Shown: positions 10,204 through 22,202, counted from the stretch's first letter. The stretch is DNA of 35,000 nucleotides from Chrysomallon squamiferum (GCA_012295275.1 CM022677.1:24833121-24868120), one strand, 5' to 3'. The notes: generated by a model from the sequence alone, not told the origin. A program made the numbers and translations.

Positions 10204-10487
10204 GTAAGTTTAAGAAATGTTTTTAATTTAAATACTGATCTATATTTTTACAAATACAGAAATACAGTTTATTATTATCACATCAAGTCTGTTTTTTTGT
10301 TGTTGTTTTGTTTCTATGATTTATTTATTTATTATTTTAAACGTACTGTTATATTTTAATTTTATTTATTTAATTCTTTTTAATTTAGTTTTTCTTTTAA
10401 TTTTTAATTTTTAATTTTTTTTTAATTTTTTTTTTTTAAATATGTTTTGTTTATTTTCCAGCTCAAACTTGACTAAGAAGAACAAAA

Positions 10488-12026
10488 ATGTTTCCACGAT
10501 TCAGTCTTTTGTTTTGGGTTTTGTTTTGCATTTTGATACCATCAGTGCTCGCTAAACCAGCAGGTACGTTAACCTAAGCATTAAATACAACAACAACGTC
10601 GACGTCAACATCACTGTCCGATAGTAGCAATGGTCAGGTCGTTGTGGTGATAGTAAATTTGCGGTAATACTGTTAATAAATTTATATTAGTGATAAATGT
10701 AGAAATCATAGCTGGTTATTGTGACGTAAAGATCAATATAGAAGACGTGATACTGAAATCTTTGAAAGTAGTTATAGTGGTTTATGTAATAGTATTGTAG
10801 TAGCAAAAATGTTGACAGTATAATGTTATTCTTAATTATTTACGTAATAGTCTTATAGTAAAAAATGTTTTAAATATAATGTTACTATTAATTGTTTATG
10901 TAATAGTATTGTAGTTGTAAAAATGTTGACAATACAATGTTACCATTAATTGTTTATGTAATAGTATTGTAGTAGTAAAAATGTTGAGAATATAATATTA
11001 CCATTAACTGTTTATGTAATAGTATTGTAGTAGTAAAAATGTTGACAATACAATGTTACCATTAACTATTTATGTAATAGTATTGTAGTAGTAAAAATGT
11101 TGAGAATATAATGTTACTATTAATTGTTTATGTAATAGTATTGTAGCTGTAAAAATGTTGACAATACAATGTTACCATTAATTGTTTATGTAATAGTATT
11201 GTAGTAGTAAAAATGTTGAGAATATAATGTTACTATTAATTGTTTATCTGATAGTATTGTAGTAGTAAAAATGTTGAGAATATAATGTTACTATTAATTG
11301 TTTATGTAATAGTATTGTAGTAGTAAAAATGAGAATATAATGTTACTATTAACTATTTATGTAATAGTATTGTAGCAGTAAAGATGTTGATTACTTATGT
11401 TGATTAAATTGTTGATTACTTATGTAGTCGTTGTCGTTGTACAAATACTTGTAATGGTAATAATAATAATAATACTGTTGGCAGCAGTTGTAATAGCAAA
11501 ACCGTTGATGTTTGAAGTAATTCGTCTAATTTCAGATCACGTGATAAGAAAACGTCAGCTCGGAGCTACATTTGCTGTCGGCTGCGCAGCCTTCACTGGG
11601 ATACGACACTGTTCCAACATCTTCGACGACTGCCCGCCGCATGTCTGTGACGTCGTCGAAGCACCGTGCAGTTTGAGCAAGATGGCAATCCCTTTCGAGG
11701 AAATCTGCAAACCGGAAGTAAAAGCGGCCATTGAGAAGTTTATCAGAGTGGAGATTTTTTCCAAAGTTGACGCCGGAGCAGAAGAAGTGAAACACGCCAT
11801 GGAAAACCTGGGCGAACAAATATCGAACGATCTGGAACAGTTTGCAAAATCTGTGCAAGACTTTGGCGAAAACGTCGGTAAAACTTTGAACGAATTTGGC
11901 AAAGACACAGCCGAGAAAACCGAAGAGTTTTGGAAGGACGTTGGCCATAAAATAAAAGATTTTTTTGATAATTTAGGCAATACTATCGCAAAGGGATTCA
12001 GTTATGTTAAAAATATATTTGTATAA
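10488..12026 (+). CDS. Array gene 3: prepro, six-Cys, 11-mer repeat protein, soluble type (188 aa)
   Basis: Exons are 10488-10563 and 11536-12026, with an upstream UTR exon ending at 10203. The signal exon is the second type: it starts M-F-P-R, is two codons longer than in genes 2 and 4, includes F-W-V-L-F-C, and ends V-L-A. The propeptide again ends R-K-R. All six cysteines are kept. Relative to genes 1-2 the mature part has G-A-T-F after Gln-Leu, F-D-D-C-P-P-H-V-C, and A-P-C. The repeats continue to about D-N-L-G-N-T, and the protein then ends F-S-Y-V-K-N-I-F-V without any hydrophobic tail. The last few codons derive from what is 3' UTR in genes 1-2. The product should be secreted and soluble. 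Function unknown. Confidence 0.87.
10765..11388 (+). repeat. Intronic 58-bp minisatellite, unit 3 (about 10 copies)
   Basis: Expanded version. The last copies lack the TGTT of AATGTTGAG. Confidence 0.85.
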
Positions 12027-12165
12027 GTGATTTAATATTTCTAATAAACTGGTAAAGGAAAAATGTGACAGTAACATTAACAAATTTACAATTATTAATT
12101 ATAATTATGTGAAGTATAATAAATAGATAAATAAAAGCCACGTATAAATACAATTATGGTAAGAA
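12027..12165 (+). other. Gene 3 3' UTR with poly(A) signals
   Basis: Much shorter than in genes 1-2 because the indel of about 220-240 bp removes the T-rich and (TTTA)n part. AATAAA at 12118-12123 and 12130-12135. Confidence 0.6.
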
Positions 12166-12599
12166 AGTACTTGCAATTTATTTCACAAACTTATTTCTCT
12201 AATTCTAATTCTTTTCATTTAGGTTTAAGCGGTGTTGACAAATTCATACTCTAGTTTCACAGTAACATATGTTTTAAACGAACATAAGAATTTTTCTTGT
12301 GACTTGTATCAAGTTTTATGGTCAAATGCACAATTAACTTTGGTTGCTGTGTTTCAAAAGCGGAAGATACTGCTTATTTAGTGTTATGTTTTGTTGTAAG
12401 TAGATATTTGTTTATTTTTTATATATAGTATTGTGATTGTAAGTTACCTTCTTATTAATCATTTTTATGACATTTGTTTTCATTCTGTTTTTAGAACATG
12501 TTTTTAACGAGTGTAATATTTGTTTTAAAAATGATCTTATTCAGTGTACATACTAATATATTTTATGTGTCTCATCAGTTTAATTAGGATACATAACAC

Positions 12600-12893
12600 T
12601 ATGTTTATGTAATCGTATTGTAGTGGGAAAAATGTTGACAATATAATGCTACTATTGTTTACGTAATGGTAAAAATGTTGACAATATAATGTTACTATTG
12701 TTTACGTAATCGTATTGTAGTGGGAAAAATGTTGACAACATAATGTTACTATTGTTTACGTAATGGTATTGTAGTGGTAAAAATGTTGACAATATAATGC
12801 TACTATTGTTTACGTAATGGTATTGTAGTAGTAAAAAAGTTGAAAATATAATGTTACTATTAATTGTTTATGTAACAGTTGTAGCAGTAACGA
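12600..12893 (+). repeat. Downstream 54-bp minisatellite, unit 3
   Basis: Same family, about 5-6 copies, one shortened. Confidence 0.85.
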
Positions 12894-13787
12894 TGTTGAC
12901 ATAAATATTTTTCTGTACGCCACAGTATTCTGGTGTTAGACGGCTTGTACAAAATTTAACTAGCTTCAATATTTTAGTAACACTCTTATTTCTGCGTAAT
13001 AAATTTAAAAAAATATATAAAATTGTTTTTCTTTGTTAGTTACAACGCGTTTGAGTTTTTTTGTAAATATCACTTTTTATATATCTACGTTTAACCCAGT
13101 TAAAAATATATTTAAGGAAAAATATATAAATTTATTATTACAGAAATAAGCTATAATGTAAGTAAAACCTTTTTATTATTACATTATTATTATCAAAGTG
13201 TGAAGTGAGAAAGGCGATTGTAAATACAACAGAAAAAAAAATTAATAATAATAATAATAAAAATAAAATGTGAAGTAAAAATTCTCTACATACAAGAAAT
13301 GTTTCTAACGGGAGCTCACTAACTGTCTGCCGTTTGAAGTGTACCAAGTACAACAGGTGAACAACAGAAGCGGGGACTACCCTGTAGTATGACGGACACA
13401 GTATTACCAACAGGTGTTAGTCGCCTAAATCGTCTGCGTTTAGGTCGTCAGGTGCGCAGGTCTTACCTCAGCCAGAGTCGCGATTTTTCTGTAACGTTAT
13501 TTCCAATAAAATAATCCCTTATCTAAGTCGTCACGTGACACTTCGTCTTAGGAACACACACAAACCACAGTTAATTGCTTGCTCTGATTCATCAGAGGGG
13601 AAACCCCTCGATACAGTCTCGCACAATGACACGCGTTACCTCAAAGTTACTGGAATGCAGGTAGACGGGCGCTGTGCGTTGGTATTATTGATATGCACGT
13701 GACTTGTCTCGTGCTTGGGGTGCGTTGAATTAACAATATTATTTCGGAAAGCGGCGCTCACGAGAGTGACTTATTTTAGTGTACAAA

Positions 13788-14320
13788 ATGGCGACTAGCG
13801 GAAAGAGACGGGTAAATAACCAAGACTTTACAAGGAGAAAAGGGAAATAATTAAGTACTGTGAAGTCAATCTGACGGCGGAGAGAATTAAAATTTCCCCG
13901 CACAACACTGAATGACATTTTAAAAATAATAATAATAATAATAATAATAAAACCTAAAAGTGATCGAAGCTATCGAGAAGCCTGTGCATCCCGATTCAAG
14001 GAAAGGGGCTTGAAACGCATCAATCACGTGACGTTTGAAGATGTCGACTCCGACATTGGTGATGACAAATGGCTGCTGGAGCTGAAATTCGTATCAATGG
14101 TCAAATGCTGCTTCAAAAAGAACGAGGCTCTCCCGAGCAACTTGGTCACGAGGATGGTGAGAAAGTGAACGACAGTTGGACTGATCGTTTTAAGGAAATG
14201 GGTGGGGAATCGTAAAAGTGATGAAAGCAGATGAATCTGGCGGTGTTAATACAGCAGTTAATTGAAGAATGGAAAACAGAGAAACTTAAGGACATTCATC
14301 ATTCGGAAACTGAACATTAT
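13788..14320 (+). pseudogene. Transposase-like relic, unit 3
   Basis: Same relic with the same breaks. It carries AAGAGACGGG and a Tyr-to-Cys change (V-K-C-C-F-K-K) relative to unit 1. Confidence 0.45.
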
Positions 14321-14466
14321 ACAAATACAATGCCACCCTGTAGATCGTGCCAGCTGGCAAGCTGCCAAGAGATCCCTTTAAAGATTACGGCATAATCTGG
14401 GCGCTGAGTAAAATTATCCACATAATATCCACACCCCAGCCCCAAGCTTAGTAACGGAGGTGAGAA

Positions 14467-14518
14467 TCTGTGCTGGTTTTAATACAGTTTAATAGCTGGC
14501 TAGATTGCAATGTCGTAC

Positions 14519-14559
<41 letters not shown>

Positions 14560-14940
14560 TATGTACGTATGTACGTATGCATGTCTATTTGTTTAGATAA
14601 TTTATATTTAAGTCTGTGCTGGTTTTAATACAGCTTAATAGCTAGCTAGATTGCAGTGTCATACTCGATATATATATATATATATATATATATGTATTAT
14701 GCACGTATGTACGTATGCATGTCTATTAGTTTAAATAATTTATATTTAAGTCTGTGCTGGTTTTAATACAGTTTAATAGCTAGCTAGATTGCAATGTCAT
14801 ACTCGATATATATATATATATGTATTATGCACGTATGTATTTGTATGCATGTCTATTTGTTTAGATAATTTATATTTAAGTCTGTTCTTGTTTTAATACA
14901 GTTTAATAGCTAGCTAGATTGCAATGTCGTACTCAATAGT
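14467..14940 (+). repeat. (TA)n-core minisatellite, unit 3 (4 copies)
   Basis: Nearly identical in order and variants to unit 1 (same CTATTAGTTTAAATAAT variant in copy 2). Confidence 0.85.
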
Positions 14941-15117
14941 GTTCTTAGGAACGAAACGGGTACCAACCAGTCAAGAAATGAATTCATGTGCAGTGAAGTT
15001 TGACACAGTCGACTGGTTTTAACTGACAGAATTTGCTGGCTCATGCGAACGGTATGACGTGTGTTGCTTGTTATTTGAATGTTTGTATGTTTCCAATTCT
15101 TTGTTAAAATACAGTTT

Positions 15118-15473
15118 TATTCTTGGAGTGCACATGACTATGACACGAATATGACGATACAATAAAGCGAACAAATGGAATTTCCATTTCTATTTTTTCA
15201 CTGTACGTGTACCTATTTTTGGTGTTTGAAATATGGAATTGATCTCGCAGCTGGGTATGCAGTTTCATTCTCGGAGTGGACATGAATATGCTGATATATA
15301 AGGCAGATTGCCAGAAATATGAATACAGAAATAAGAATAAAGCAAACTAAGACAAAAAAAAATAAAAAATAACGGGAATTCCCATTTATACTGTTTCACT
15401 TTACGTGGAATGTGTTTGAAATATAGAACTGACCTCACAGCTGCTTATATATCTGGGTGTTTAGCTGGGTACA
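15118..15473 (+). promoter_or_regulatory. Gene 4 promoter module
   Basis: Palindromes at 15176-15186 and 15374-15383, TATATAT element at about 15445-15452. Both kappaB-like sites are intact. Confidence 0.55.
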
Positions 15474-15514
15474 CACAGAGACGTCACGATACACCTAAGA
15501 AAGAAGGAATAACG
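15474..15514 (+). other. Gene 4 non-coding 5' exon (start inferred)
   Basis: Donor AACG|GTAAGT at 15515; acceptor before the signal exon ends at 15773. The start is inferred from the TATA element. Confidence 0.6.
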
Positions 15515-15799
15515 GTAAGTTTAAGAAATGTTTTTAATTTAAATTCTGATCTAGATTTTTACAAATATAGAAATACAGTTTATTATTATCACATCAAGTC
15601 TGTTTTTTTGTTGTTGTTTTGTTTCTATGATTTATTTATTTATTATTTTAAACGTACTGTTATATTTTAATTTTATTTATTTAATTCTTTTTAATTTAGT
15701 TTTTCTTTTAATTTTTAATTTTTAATTTTTTTTTAATGTTTTTTTTTTTAAATATGTTTTGTTTATTTTCCAGCTCAAACTTGACTAAGAACAACAAAA

Positions 15800-17557
15800 A
15801 TGTTTCAACGATTCAGTCTTTTGTTTTCGGTTTTCATTTTGATACCATCAGTGAACGCTAAACCAGCAGGTACGTTAACCTAAGCATTAAATACAACAAC
15901 AACGTCAACGACAACATCACTGTCCGATAGTGGCAATGGTCAGGTCGTTGTGGTGATAGTAAATAGGTGGTGACAGTGTTAATAAATTGATATTAGTGAT
16001 AAATGTAAAAATCATAGCTGGTTATTCTAACGTAAAGATGTGATACTGAAATCTTTGAAAGTAGTTATAGTAGTTGTAGTAGTAAAAATATTGACAGTAT
16101 AATGTTATTCTTAATTATTTACGTAATAGTCTTATAGTAAAAATGTTTTAAATATAATGTTACTATTAATTGTTTATGTAATAGTATTGTAGTTGTAAAA
16201 ATGTTGACAATACAATGTTACCATTAATTGTTTATGTAATAGTATTGTAGTAGTAAAAATGTTGAGAATATAATGTTACTATTAATTATTTATCTGATAG
16301 TATTGTAGTAGTAAAAATGTTGAGAATATAATATTACTATTAACTGTTTATGTAATAGTATTGTAGTAGTAAAAATGTTGAGAATATAATATTACTATTA
16401 ACTGTTTATGTAATAGTCTTGTAGTAGTAAAAATGTTGAGAATATAATATTACCATTAATTGTTTATGTAATAGTATTGTAGTAGTAAAAATGTTGAGAA
16501 TATAATATTACCATTACTTGTTTATGTAATAGTATTGTAGTAGTAAAAATGTTGAGAATATAATGTTACCATTAACTGTTTATGTAATAGTATTGTAGTA
16601 GTAAAAATGTTGAGAATATAATGTTACTATTAATTGTTTATGTAATAGTATTGTAGTAGTAAAAATGTTGAGAATATAATGTTACTATTAATTGTTTATG
16701 TAATAGTATTGTAGTAGTAAAAATGTTGAGAATATAATGTTACTATTAATTGTTTATGTAATAGTATTGTAGTAGTAAAAATGAGAATATAATGTTACTA
16801 TTAACTATTTATGTAATAGTATTGTAGCAGTAAAGATGTTGATTACTTATGTTGATTAAATTGTTGATTACTTATGTAGTCGTTGTCGTTGTACAAATAC
16901 TTGTAATGGTAATAATAATAATAATACTGTTGTACAAATACTTATAATGGTAATAATAATAATACTGTTGTACAAATACTTATAATGGTAATAATAATAA
17001 TAATACTGTTGGCAGCAGTTGTAATAGCAAAACCGTTGATGTTTGAAGTAATTCGTCTAATTTCAGATCACGTGATAAGAAAACGTCAGCTCGGAGCTAC
17101 ATTTGCTGTCGGCTGCGCAGCCTTCACTGGGATACGACACTGTTCCAACATCTTCGACGACTGCCCGCCGCATGTCTGTGACGTCGTCGAAGCACCATGC
17201 AGTTTGAGCAAGATGGCAATCCCTTTCGAGGAAATCTGCAAACCGGAAGTAAAAGCGGCCATTGAGAAGTTTATCAGAGTGGAGATTTTTTCCAAAGTTG
17301 ACGCCGGAGCAGAAGAAGTGAAACACGCCATGGAAAACCTGGGCAAACAGACATCGAACGCTCTGGAACAGTTTGCAAAATCTGTGCAAGACTTTGGCGA
17401 AAACGTCGGTAAAACTTTGAACGAATTTGGCAAAGACACAGCCGAGAAAACCGAAGAGTTTTGGAAGGACGTTGGCCATAAAATAAAAGATTTTTTTGAT
17501 AATTTAGGCAATGCTATCGCAAAGGGATTCAGTTATGTTAAAAATATATTTGTATAA
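15800..17557 (+). CDS. Array gene 4: mosaic of gene-2 type signal exon and gene-3 type body (186 aa)
   Basis: Exons are 15800-15869 and 17067-17557, with a UTR exon ending at 15514. The signal exon encodes the same peptide as gene 2 (M-F-Q-R..., V-N-A), while the mature exon is of the tail-less gene 3/5 type. Within the body, the K-Q-T-S-N-A-L segment matches genes 1-2 instead of genes 3/5 (Q-I-S-N-D-L), so the mosaic structure reaches below exon level. The intron is the longest of the family: the 58-bp minisatellite is expanded, and a tract of about 37 bp (CTGTTGTACAAATACTTATAATGG then (TAA)n) is repeated just before the acceptor (about 16,905-17,010). Predicted secreted soluble protein with signal peptide, R-K-R site, six cysteines and 11-mer repeats. 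Confidence 0.86.
16058..16840 (+). repeat. Intronic 58-bp minisatellite, unit 4 (about 13 copies)
   Basis: Longest version in the window. Successive TATGTAATAG starts are 58 bases apart (for example 16581, 16639, 16697), so several neighbouring copies are essentially identical. Confidence 0.88.
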
Positions 17558-17695
17558 GTGATTTAATATTTCTAATAAACTGGTAAAGGAAAAATGTGAC
17601 AATAACATAAACAAATTTACAATTATTAATTATAATTTTGTGAAGTATAATAAATAGATAAATAAAAGCCACGTATAAATACAATTATGGTAAGA
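17558..17695 (+). other. Gene 4 3' UTR with poly(A) signals
   Basis: AATAAA at 17649-17654 and 17661-17666; same shortened form as gene 3. Confidence 0.6.
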
Positions 17696-18116
17696 AAGTA
17701 CTTGCAATTTATTTCACAAACTTATTTCTCTAATTCTAATTCTTTTCATTTAGGTTTAAGCGGTGTTGACAAATTCATACTCTAGTTTCACAGTAACATA
17801 TGTTTTAAACGAACATATGAATTTTCTTGTGACTTTTAAATGTACAATTAACTTTGGTTGCTGTGTTTCAAAAGCGGAAGATGCTGCTTATTTAGTGTTA
17901 TGTTTTGTTGTAAGTAGCTATTTGTTTATTTTTTATATATAGTATTGTGATCGTAAGTTACCTTCTTATTAATAATTTTTATGACATTTGTTTTCATTCT
18001 GTTTTTAGAACATGTTTTTAACGAGTGTAATATTTGTTTTAAAAATGATCTTATTCAGTGTACATACTAATATATTTTATGTGTCTCGTCAGTTTAATTA
18101 GGATACATAACACTAT

Positions 18117-18408
18117 GTTTATGTAATAGTATTGTAGTGGTAAAAATGTTGACAATATAATGCTACTATTGTTTACGTAATGGTAAAAATGTTGACAATA
18201 TAATTTACTATTGTTTACGTAATCGTATTGTAGTGGTAAAAATGTTGACAACATAATGTTACTATTGTTTACGTAATCGTATTGTAGTGGTAAAAATGTT
18301 GACAATATAATGCTACTATTGTTTACGTAATGGTATTGTAGTAGTAAAAAAGTTGAAAATATAATGTTACTATTAATTGTTTATGTAACAGTTGTAGCAG
18401 TAACGATG
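18117..18408 (+). repeat. Downstream 54-bp minisatellite, unit 4
   Basis: Same family, about 5-6 copies. Confidence 0.85.
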
Positions 18409-19299
18409 TTGACATAAATATTTTTCTGTACGCCACAGTATTCTGGTGTTAGACGGCTTGTACAAAATTTAACTAGCTTCAATATTTTAGTAACACTTGT
18501 GTTTCTGCGTAATAAATTAAAAAAATATATAAAATTGTTTTTCTTTGTTAGTTACAACGCGTTTGAGTTTTTTTGTAAATATCACTTTTTATATATCTAC
18601 GTTTAACCCAGTTAAAAATATATTTAAGGAAAAATATATAAATTTATTATTACAGAAATAAACTATAATGTAAGTAAAACCTTTTTATTATTACATTATT
18701 ATTATCAAAGTGTGAAGTGAGAAAGGCGATTGTAAATACAACAGAAAAAAAATTTAATAATAATAATAATAAAAATAAAATGTGAAGTAAAAATTCTCTA
18801 CATACAAGAAATGTTTCTAACGGGAGCTCACTAACTGTCTGCCGTTTGAAGTGTACGAAGTACAACAGGTGAACAACAGAAGCGGGGACTACCCTGTAGT
18901 ATGACGGACACAGTATTACCAACAGGTGTTAGTCGCCTAAATCGTCTGCGTTTAAGTCGTCAGGTGCGTAGGTCTTATCTCAGCCAGAGTCGCGAGTTTT
19001 CTGTAACGTTATTTCCAATAAAATAATCCCCTATCAAAGTCGTCACGTGACACTTCATCTTAGGAACACACACAAACCACAGTTAATTGCTTGCTCTGAT
19101 TCATCATTGGGGAAATCCCTCGATACAGTCTCGCACAATGACACGCGCTACCTCAAAGTTACTGGAATGCAGGTAGACAGGCGCTGTGCGTTGGTATTAT
19201 TGACATGCACGTGACTTGTCTCGTGCTTGGGGTGCGTTGAATTAACAATATTATTTCGGAAAGCGGCGCTCACGAGAGTGACTTATTTTAGTGTACAAA

Positions 19300-19835
19300 A
19301 TGGCGACTAGCGGAAAGGGACGGGTAAATAACCAAGACTTTACAAGGAGAAAAGGGAAATAATTAAGTACTGTGAAGTCAATCTGACGGCGGAGAGATTT
19401 AAGATTTCCCCGCACATCACTGAATGACATTTAAAAAAAAATAAAATAAAATAAAATAAAATCTAAAAGTGATCGAAGCTATCGAGAAGCCTGTGCATCC
19501 CGATTCAAGGAAAGGGGCTTGAAACGCATCAATCACGTGACGTTTGAAGATGTCGACTCCGACATTGGTGATGACAAATGGCTGCTGGAGCTGAAATTCG
19601 TATCGATGGTCAAATGCTACTTCAAAAAGAACGAGGCTTTCCCGAGCAACTTGGTCACGAGGATGGTGAGAAAGTGAACGACAGTTGGACCGATCGTTTT
19701 AAGGAAATGGGTGGGGAATCGTAAAAGTGATGAAAGCAGATGAGTCTGGCGGTGTTAATACAGCAGTTAGTTGAAGAATGGAAAACAGAGAAACTTAAGG
19801 ACATTCATCATTCGGAAACCGAGCATCATACAAAT
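19300..19835 (+). pseudogene. Transposase-like relic, unit 4
   Basis: Same relic, closest to unit 2 (shares the (AAAAT)n tract). Confidence 0.45.
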
Positions 19836-19975
19836 ACAATGCCACCCTGTAGATCGTGCCAGCTGGCAAGCTGCCAAGAGATCCCTTTAAAGATTACGGC
19901 ATAATCTGGGCGCTGAGTAAAATTATCCACATAATATCCACACCCCAGCCCCAAGCTTAGTAACGGAGGTGAGAA

Positions 19976-20160
19976 TCTGTGCTGGTTTTAATACAGTTTA
20001 ATAGCTAGCTAGATTGCAATGTCATACTCGATATATATATATATGTATTATGCACGTATGTACGTATGCATGTCTATTTGTTTAGATAATTTATATTTAA
20101 GTCTGTTCTTGTTTTAATACAGTTTAATAGCTAGCTAGATTGCAATGTCGTACTCAATAG
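19976..20160 (+). repeat. (TA)n-core minisatellite, unit 4 (2 copies)
   Basis: Shortest version. Absent altogether from the truncated unit 5. Confidence 0.85.
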
Positions 20161-20338
20161 TGTTCTTAGGAACGAAACGGGTACCAACCAGTCAAGAAAT
20201 GAATTCATGTGCAGTGAAGTTTGACACAGTCGACTGGTTTTAACTGACAGAATTTGCTGGCTTATGCGAACGGTATGACGTGTGTTGCTTGTTATTTGAA
20301 TGTTTGTATGTTTCCAATTGTTGGTTAAAATACAGTTT

Positions 20339-20698
20339 TATTCTTGGAGTGCACATGACTATGACACGAATATGACGATACAATAAAGCGAACAAATGGA
20401 ATTTCCATTTCTATTTTTTCACTGTACGTGTACCTATTTTTGGTGTTTGAAATATGGAATTGATCTCGCAGCTGGGTATACAGTTTCATTCTCGGAGTGG
20501 ACATGAATATGCTGATATATAAGGCAGATTGCCAGAAATATGAATACAGAAATAAGAATAAAGCAAACTAAGACAAAAAAAAAAAAAAAAAAAAAACGGA
20601 ATTCCCATTTATACTGTTTCACTTTACGTGGAATGTGTTTGAAATATAGAACTGACCTCACAGCTGCTTATATATATCTGGGTGTTTAGCTGGGTACA
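20339..20698 (+). promoter_or_regulatory. Gene 5 promoter module, second palindrome shortened
   Basis: The first palindrome is intact at 20397-20407. The second reads GGAATTCCC (20598-20606), one G short of the form in the other promoters, directly after an expanded poly(A) run. TATATATAT element at about 20669-20677. Confidence 0.5.
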
Positions 20699-20739
20699 CA
20701 CAGAGACGTCACGATACACCTAAGAAAGAAGGAATAACG
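20699..20739 (+). other. Gene 5 non-coding 5' exon (start inferred)
   Basis: Donor AACG|GTAAGT at 20740; acceptor before the signal exon ends at 20997. The start is inferred from the TATA element. Confidence 0.6.
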
Positions 20740-21023
20740 GTAAGTTTAAGAAATGTTTTTAATTTAAATACTGATCTATATTTTTACAAATACAGAAATA
20801 GAGTTTATTATTATCACATCAAGTCTGTTTTTTTGTTGTTGTTTTGTTTCTATGATTTATTTATTTATTATTTTAAACGTACTGTTATATTTTAATTTTA
20901 TTTATTTAATTCTTTTTAATTTAGTTTTTCTTTTAATTTTTAATTTTTAATTTTTTTTTAATTTTTTTTTTTTAAATATGTTTTGTTTATTTTCCAGCTC
21001 AAACTTGACTAAGAAGAACAAAA

Positions 21024-22202
21024 ATGTTTCCACGATTCAGTCTTTTGTTTTGGGTTTTGTTTTGCATTTTGATACCATCAGTGCTCGCTAAACCAGCAGG
21101 TACGTTAACCTAAGCATTAAATACAACAACAACGTCGACGACAACATCACTGTCCGATAGTAGCAATTGTCAGGTCGTTGTGGTGATAGTAAATTTGCGG
21201 TAATACTGTTAATAAATTTATATTAGTGATAAATGTAGAAATCATAGCTGGTTATTGTGACGTAAAGATCAATATAGAAGATGTGATACTGAAATCTTTG
21301 AAAGTAGTTATAGTAGTTGTAGTAGTAAAAATATTGACAGTATAATGTTACTCTTAATTATTTACGTAATAGTCTTATAGTAAAAATGTTTTAAATATAA
21401 TGTTACTATTAATTGTTTATGTAATAGTATTGTAGTTGTAAAAATGTTGACAATACAATGTTACCATTAATTGTTTATGTAATAGTATTGTAGTAGTAAA
21501 AATGTTGAGAATATAATGTTACTATTAACTGTTTATGTAATAGTATTGTAGCAGTAAAGATGTTGATTACTTATGTTGATTAAATTGTTGATTACTTATG
21601 TAGTCGTTGTCGTTGTACAAATACTTGTAATGGTAATAATAATAATAATACTGTTGGCAGCAGTTGTAATAGCAAAACCGTTGATGTTTGAAGTAATTCG
21701 TCTAATTTCAGATCACGTGATAAGAAAACGTCAGCTCGGAGCTACATTTGCTGTCGGCTGCGCAGCCTTCACTGGGATACGACACTGTTCCAACATCTTC
21801 GACGACTGCCCGCCGCATGTCTGTGACGTCGTCGAAGCACCATGCAGTTTGAGCAAGATGGCAATCCCTTTCGAGGAAATCTGCAAACCGGAAGTAAAAG
21901 CGGCCATTGAGAAGTTTATCAGAGTGGAGATTTTTTCCAAAGTTGACGCCGGAGCAGAAGAAGTGAAACACGCCATGGAAAACCTGGGCAAACAGATATC
22001 GAACGATCTGGAACAGTTTGCAAAATCTGTGCAAGACTTTGGCGAAAACGTCGGTAAAACTTTGAACGAATTTGGCAAAGACACAGCCGAGAAAACCGAA
22101 GAGTTTTGGAAGGACGTTGGCCATAAAATAAAAGATTTTTTTGATAATTTAGGCAATACTATCGCAAAGGGATTCAGTTATGTTAAAAATATATTTGTAT
22201 AA
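21024..22202 (+). CDS. Array gene 5: prepro, six-Cys, 11-mer repeat protein, soluble type (188 aa)
   Basis: Exons are 21024-21099 and 21712-22202, with a UTR exon ending at 20739. Its signal exon is the same type as gene 3 (M-F-P-R..., V-L-A), and the mature part is almost identical to gene 3 (for example N-L-G-K-Q where gene 3 has N-L-G-E-Q). It has the R-K-R processing site, six cysteines, amphipathic 11-mers and no C-terminal hydrophobic tail. Its intron carries only about four copies of the 58-bp minisatellite. Its promoter has a long poly(A) tract (20575-20596) and has lost one G of the second kappaB-like palindrome. It is the last gene of the array. Confidence 0.87.
21305..21563 (+). 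repeat. Intronic 58-bp minisatellite, unit 5 (about 4 copies)
   Basis: Same length class as unit 2. Confidence 0.8.

Larger units (their letters stand above)
5585..10649 (+). repeat. Tandem array unit 2 (5.07 kb)
   Basis: Same order of elements as unit 1: intron with 58-bp minisatellite, terminal exon of gene 2, poly(A) signals, 54-bp minisatellite, transposase-like relic, TA minisatellite, promoter and first exons of gene 3. Diagnostic variants are shared with unit 4: a (AAAAT)n tract at about 8750 instead of (AAT)n, a CATTGGGG variant at about 8420, and GTATACAG before the second promoter module. Confidence 0.93.
10650..15955 (+). repeat. Tandem array unit 3 (5.31 kb)
   Basis: Contains the terminal exon of gene 3 and the promoter plus first exons of gene 4. 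It begins with a variant (AATTTGCGGTAATACTG) shared only with unit 5, while units 1, 2 and 4 have AATAGGTGGTGACAGTG. It also shares GATATGCACGTG and AAGAGACGGG with unit 5. The intronic 58-bp minisatellite is expanded to about ten copies. Confidence 0.93.
15956..21185 (+). repeat. Tandem array unit 4 (5.23 kb)
   Basis: Contains the terminal exon of gene 4 and the promoter plus first exons of gene 5. Most of it is closest to unit 2, but its terminal exon is of the unit 3/5 type. The stretch just downstream (about 17815-17930) matches unit 1, with a CTTTTAAATGTAC variant. That makes it a visible mosaic. The intronic minisatellite is the longest in the array (about thirteen copies). Confidence 0.93.

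Noticed and set aside
10099-10359. 86-codon plus-strand frame over the promoter and 5' exon (also at 15410)
   Set aside because: It crosses the TATA element and the GTAAGT donor and is absent in the unit 1 equivalent, so it is chance.
16058-16840. Regularly spaced repeats that could recall a CRISPR array
   Set aside because: The units are contiguous 58-bp minisatellite copies without unique spacers, inside a eukaryotic intron.
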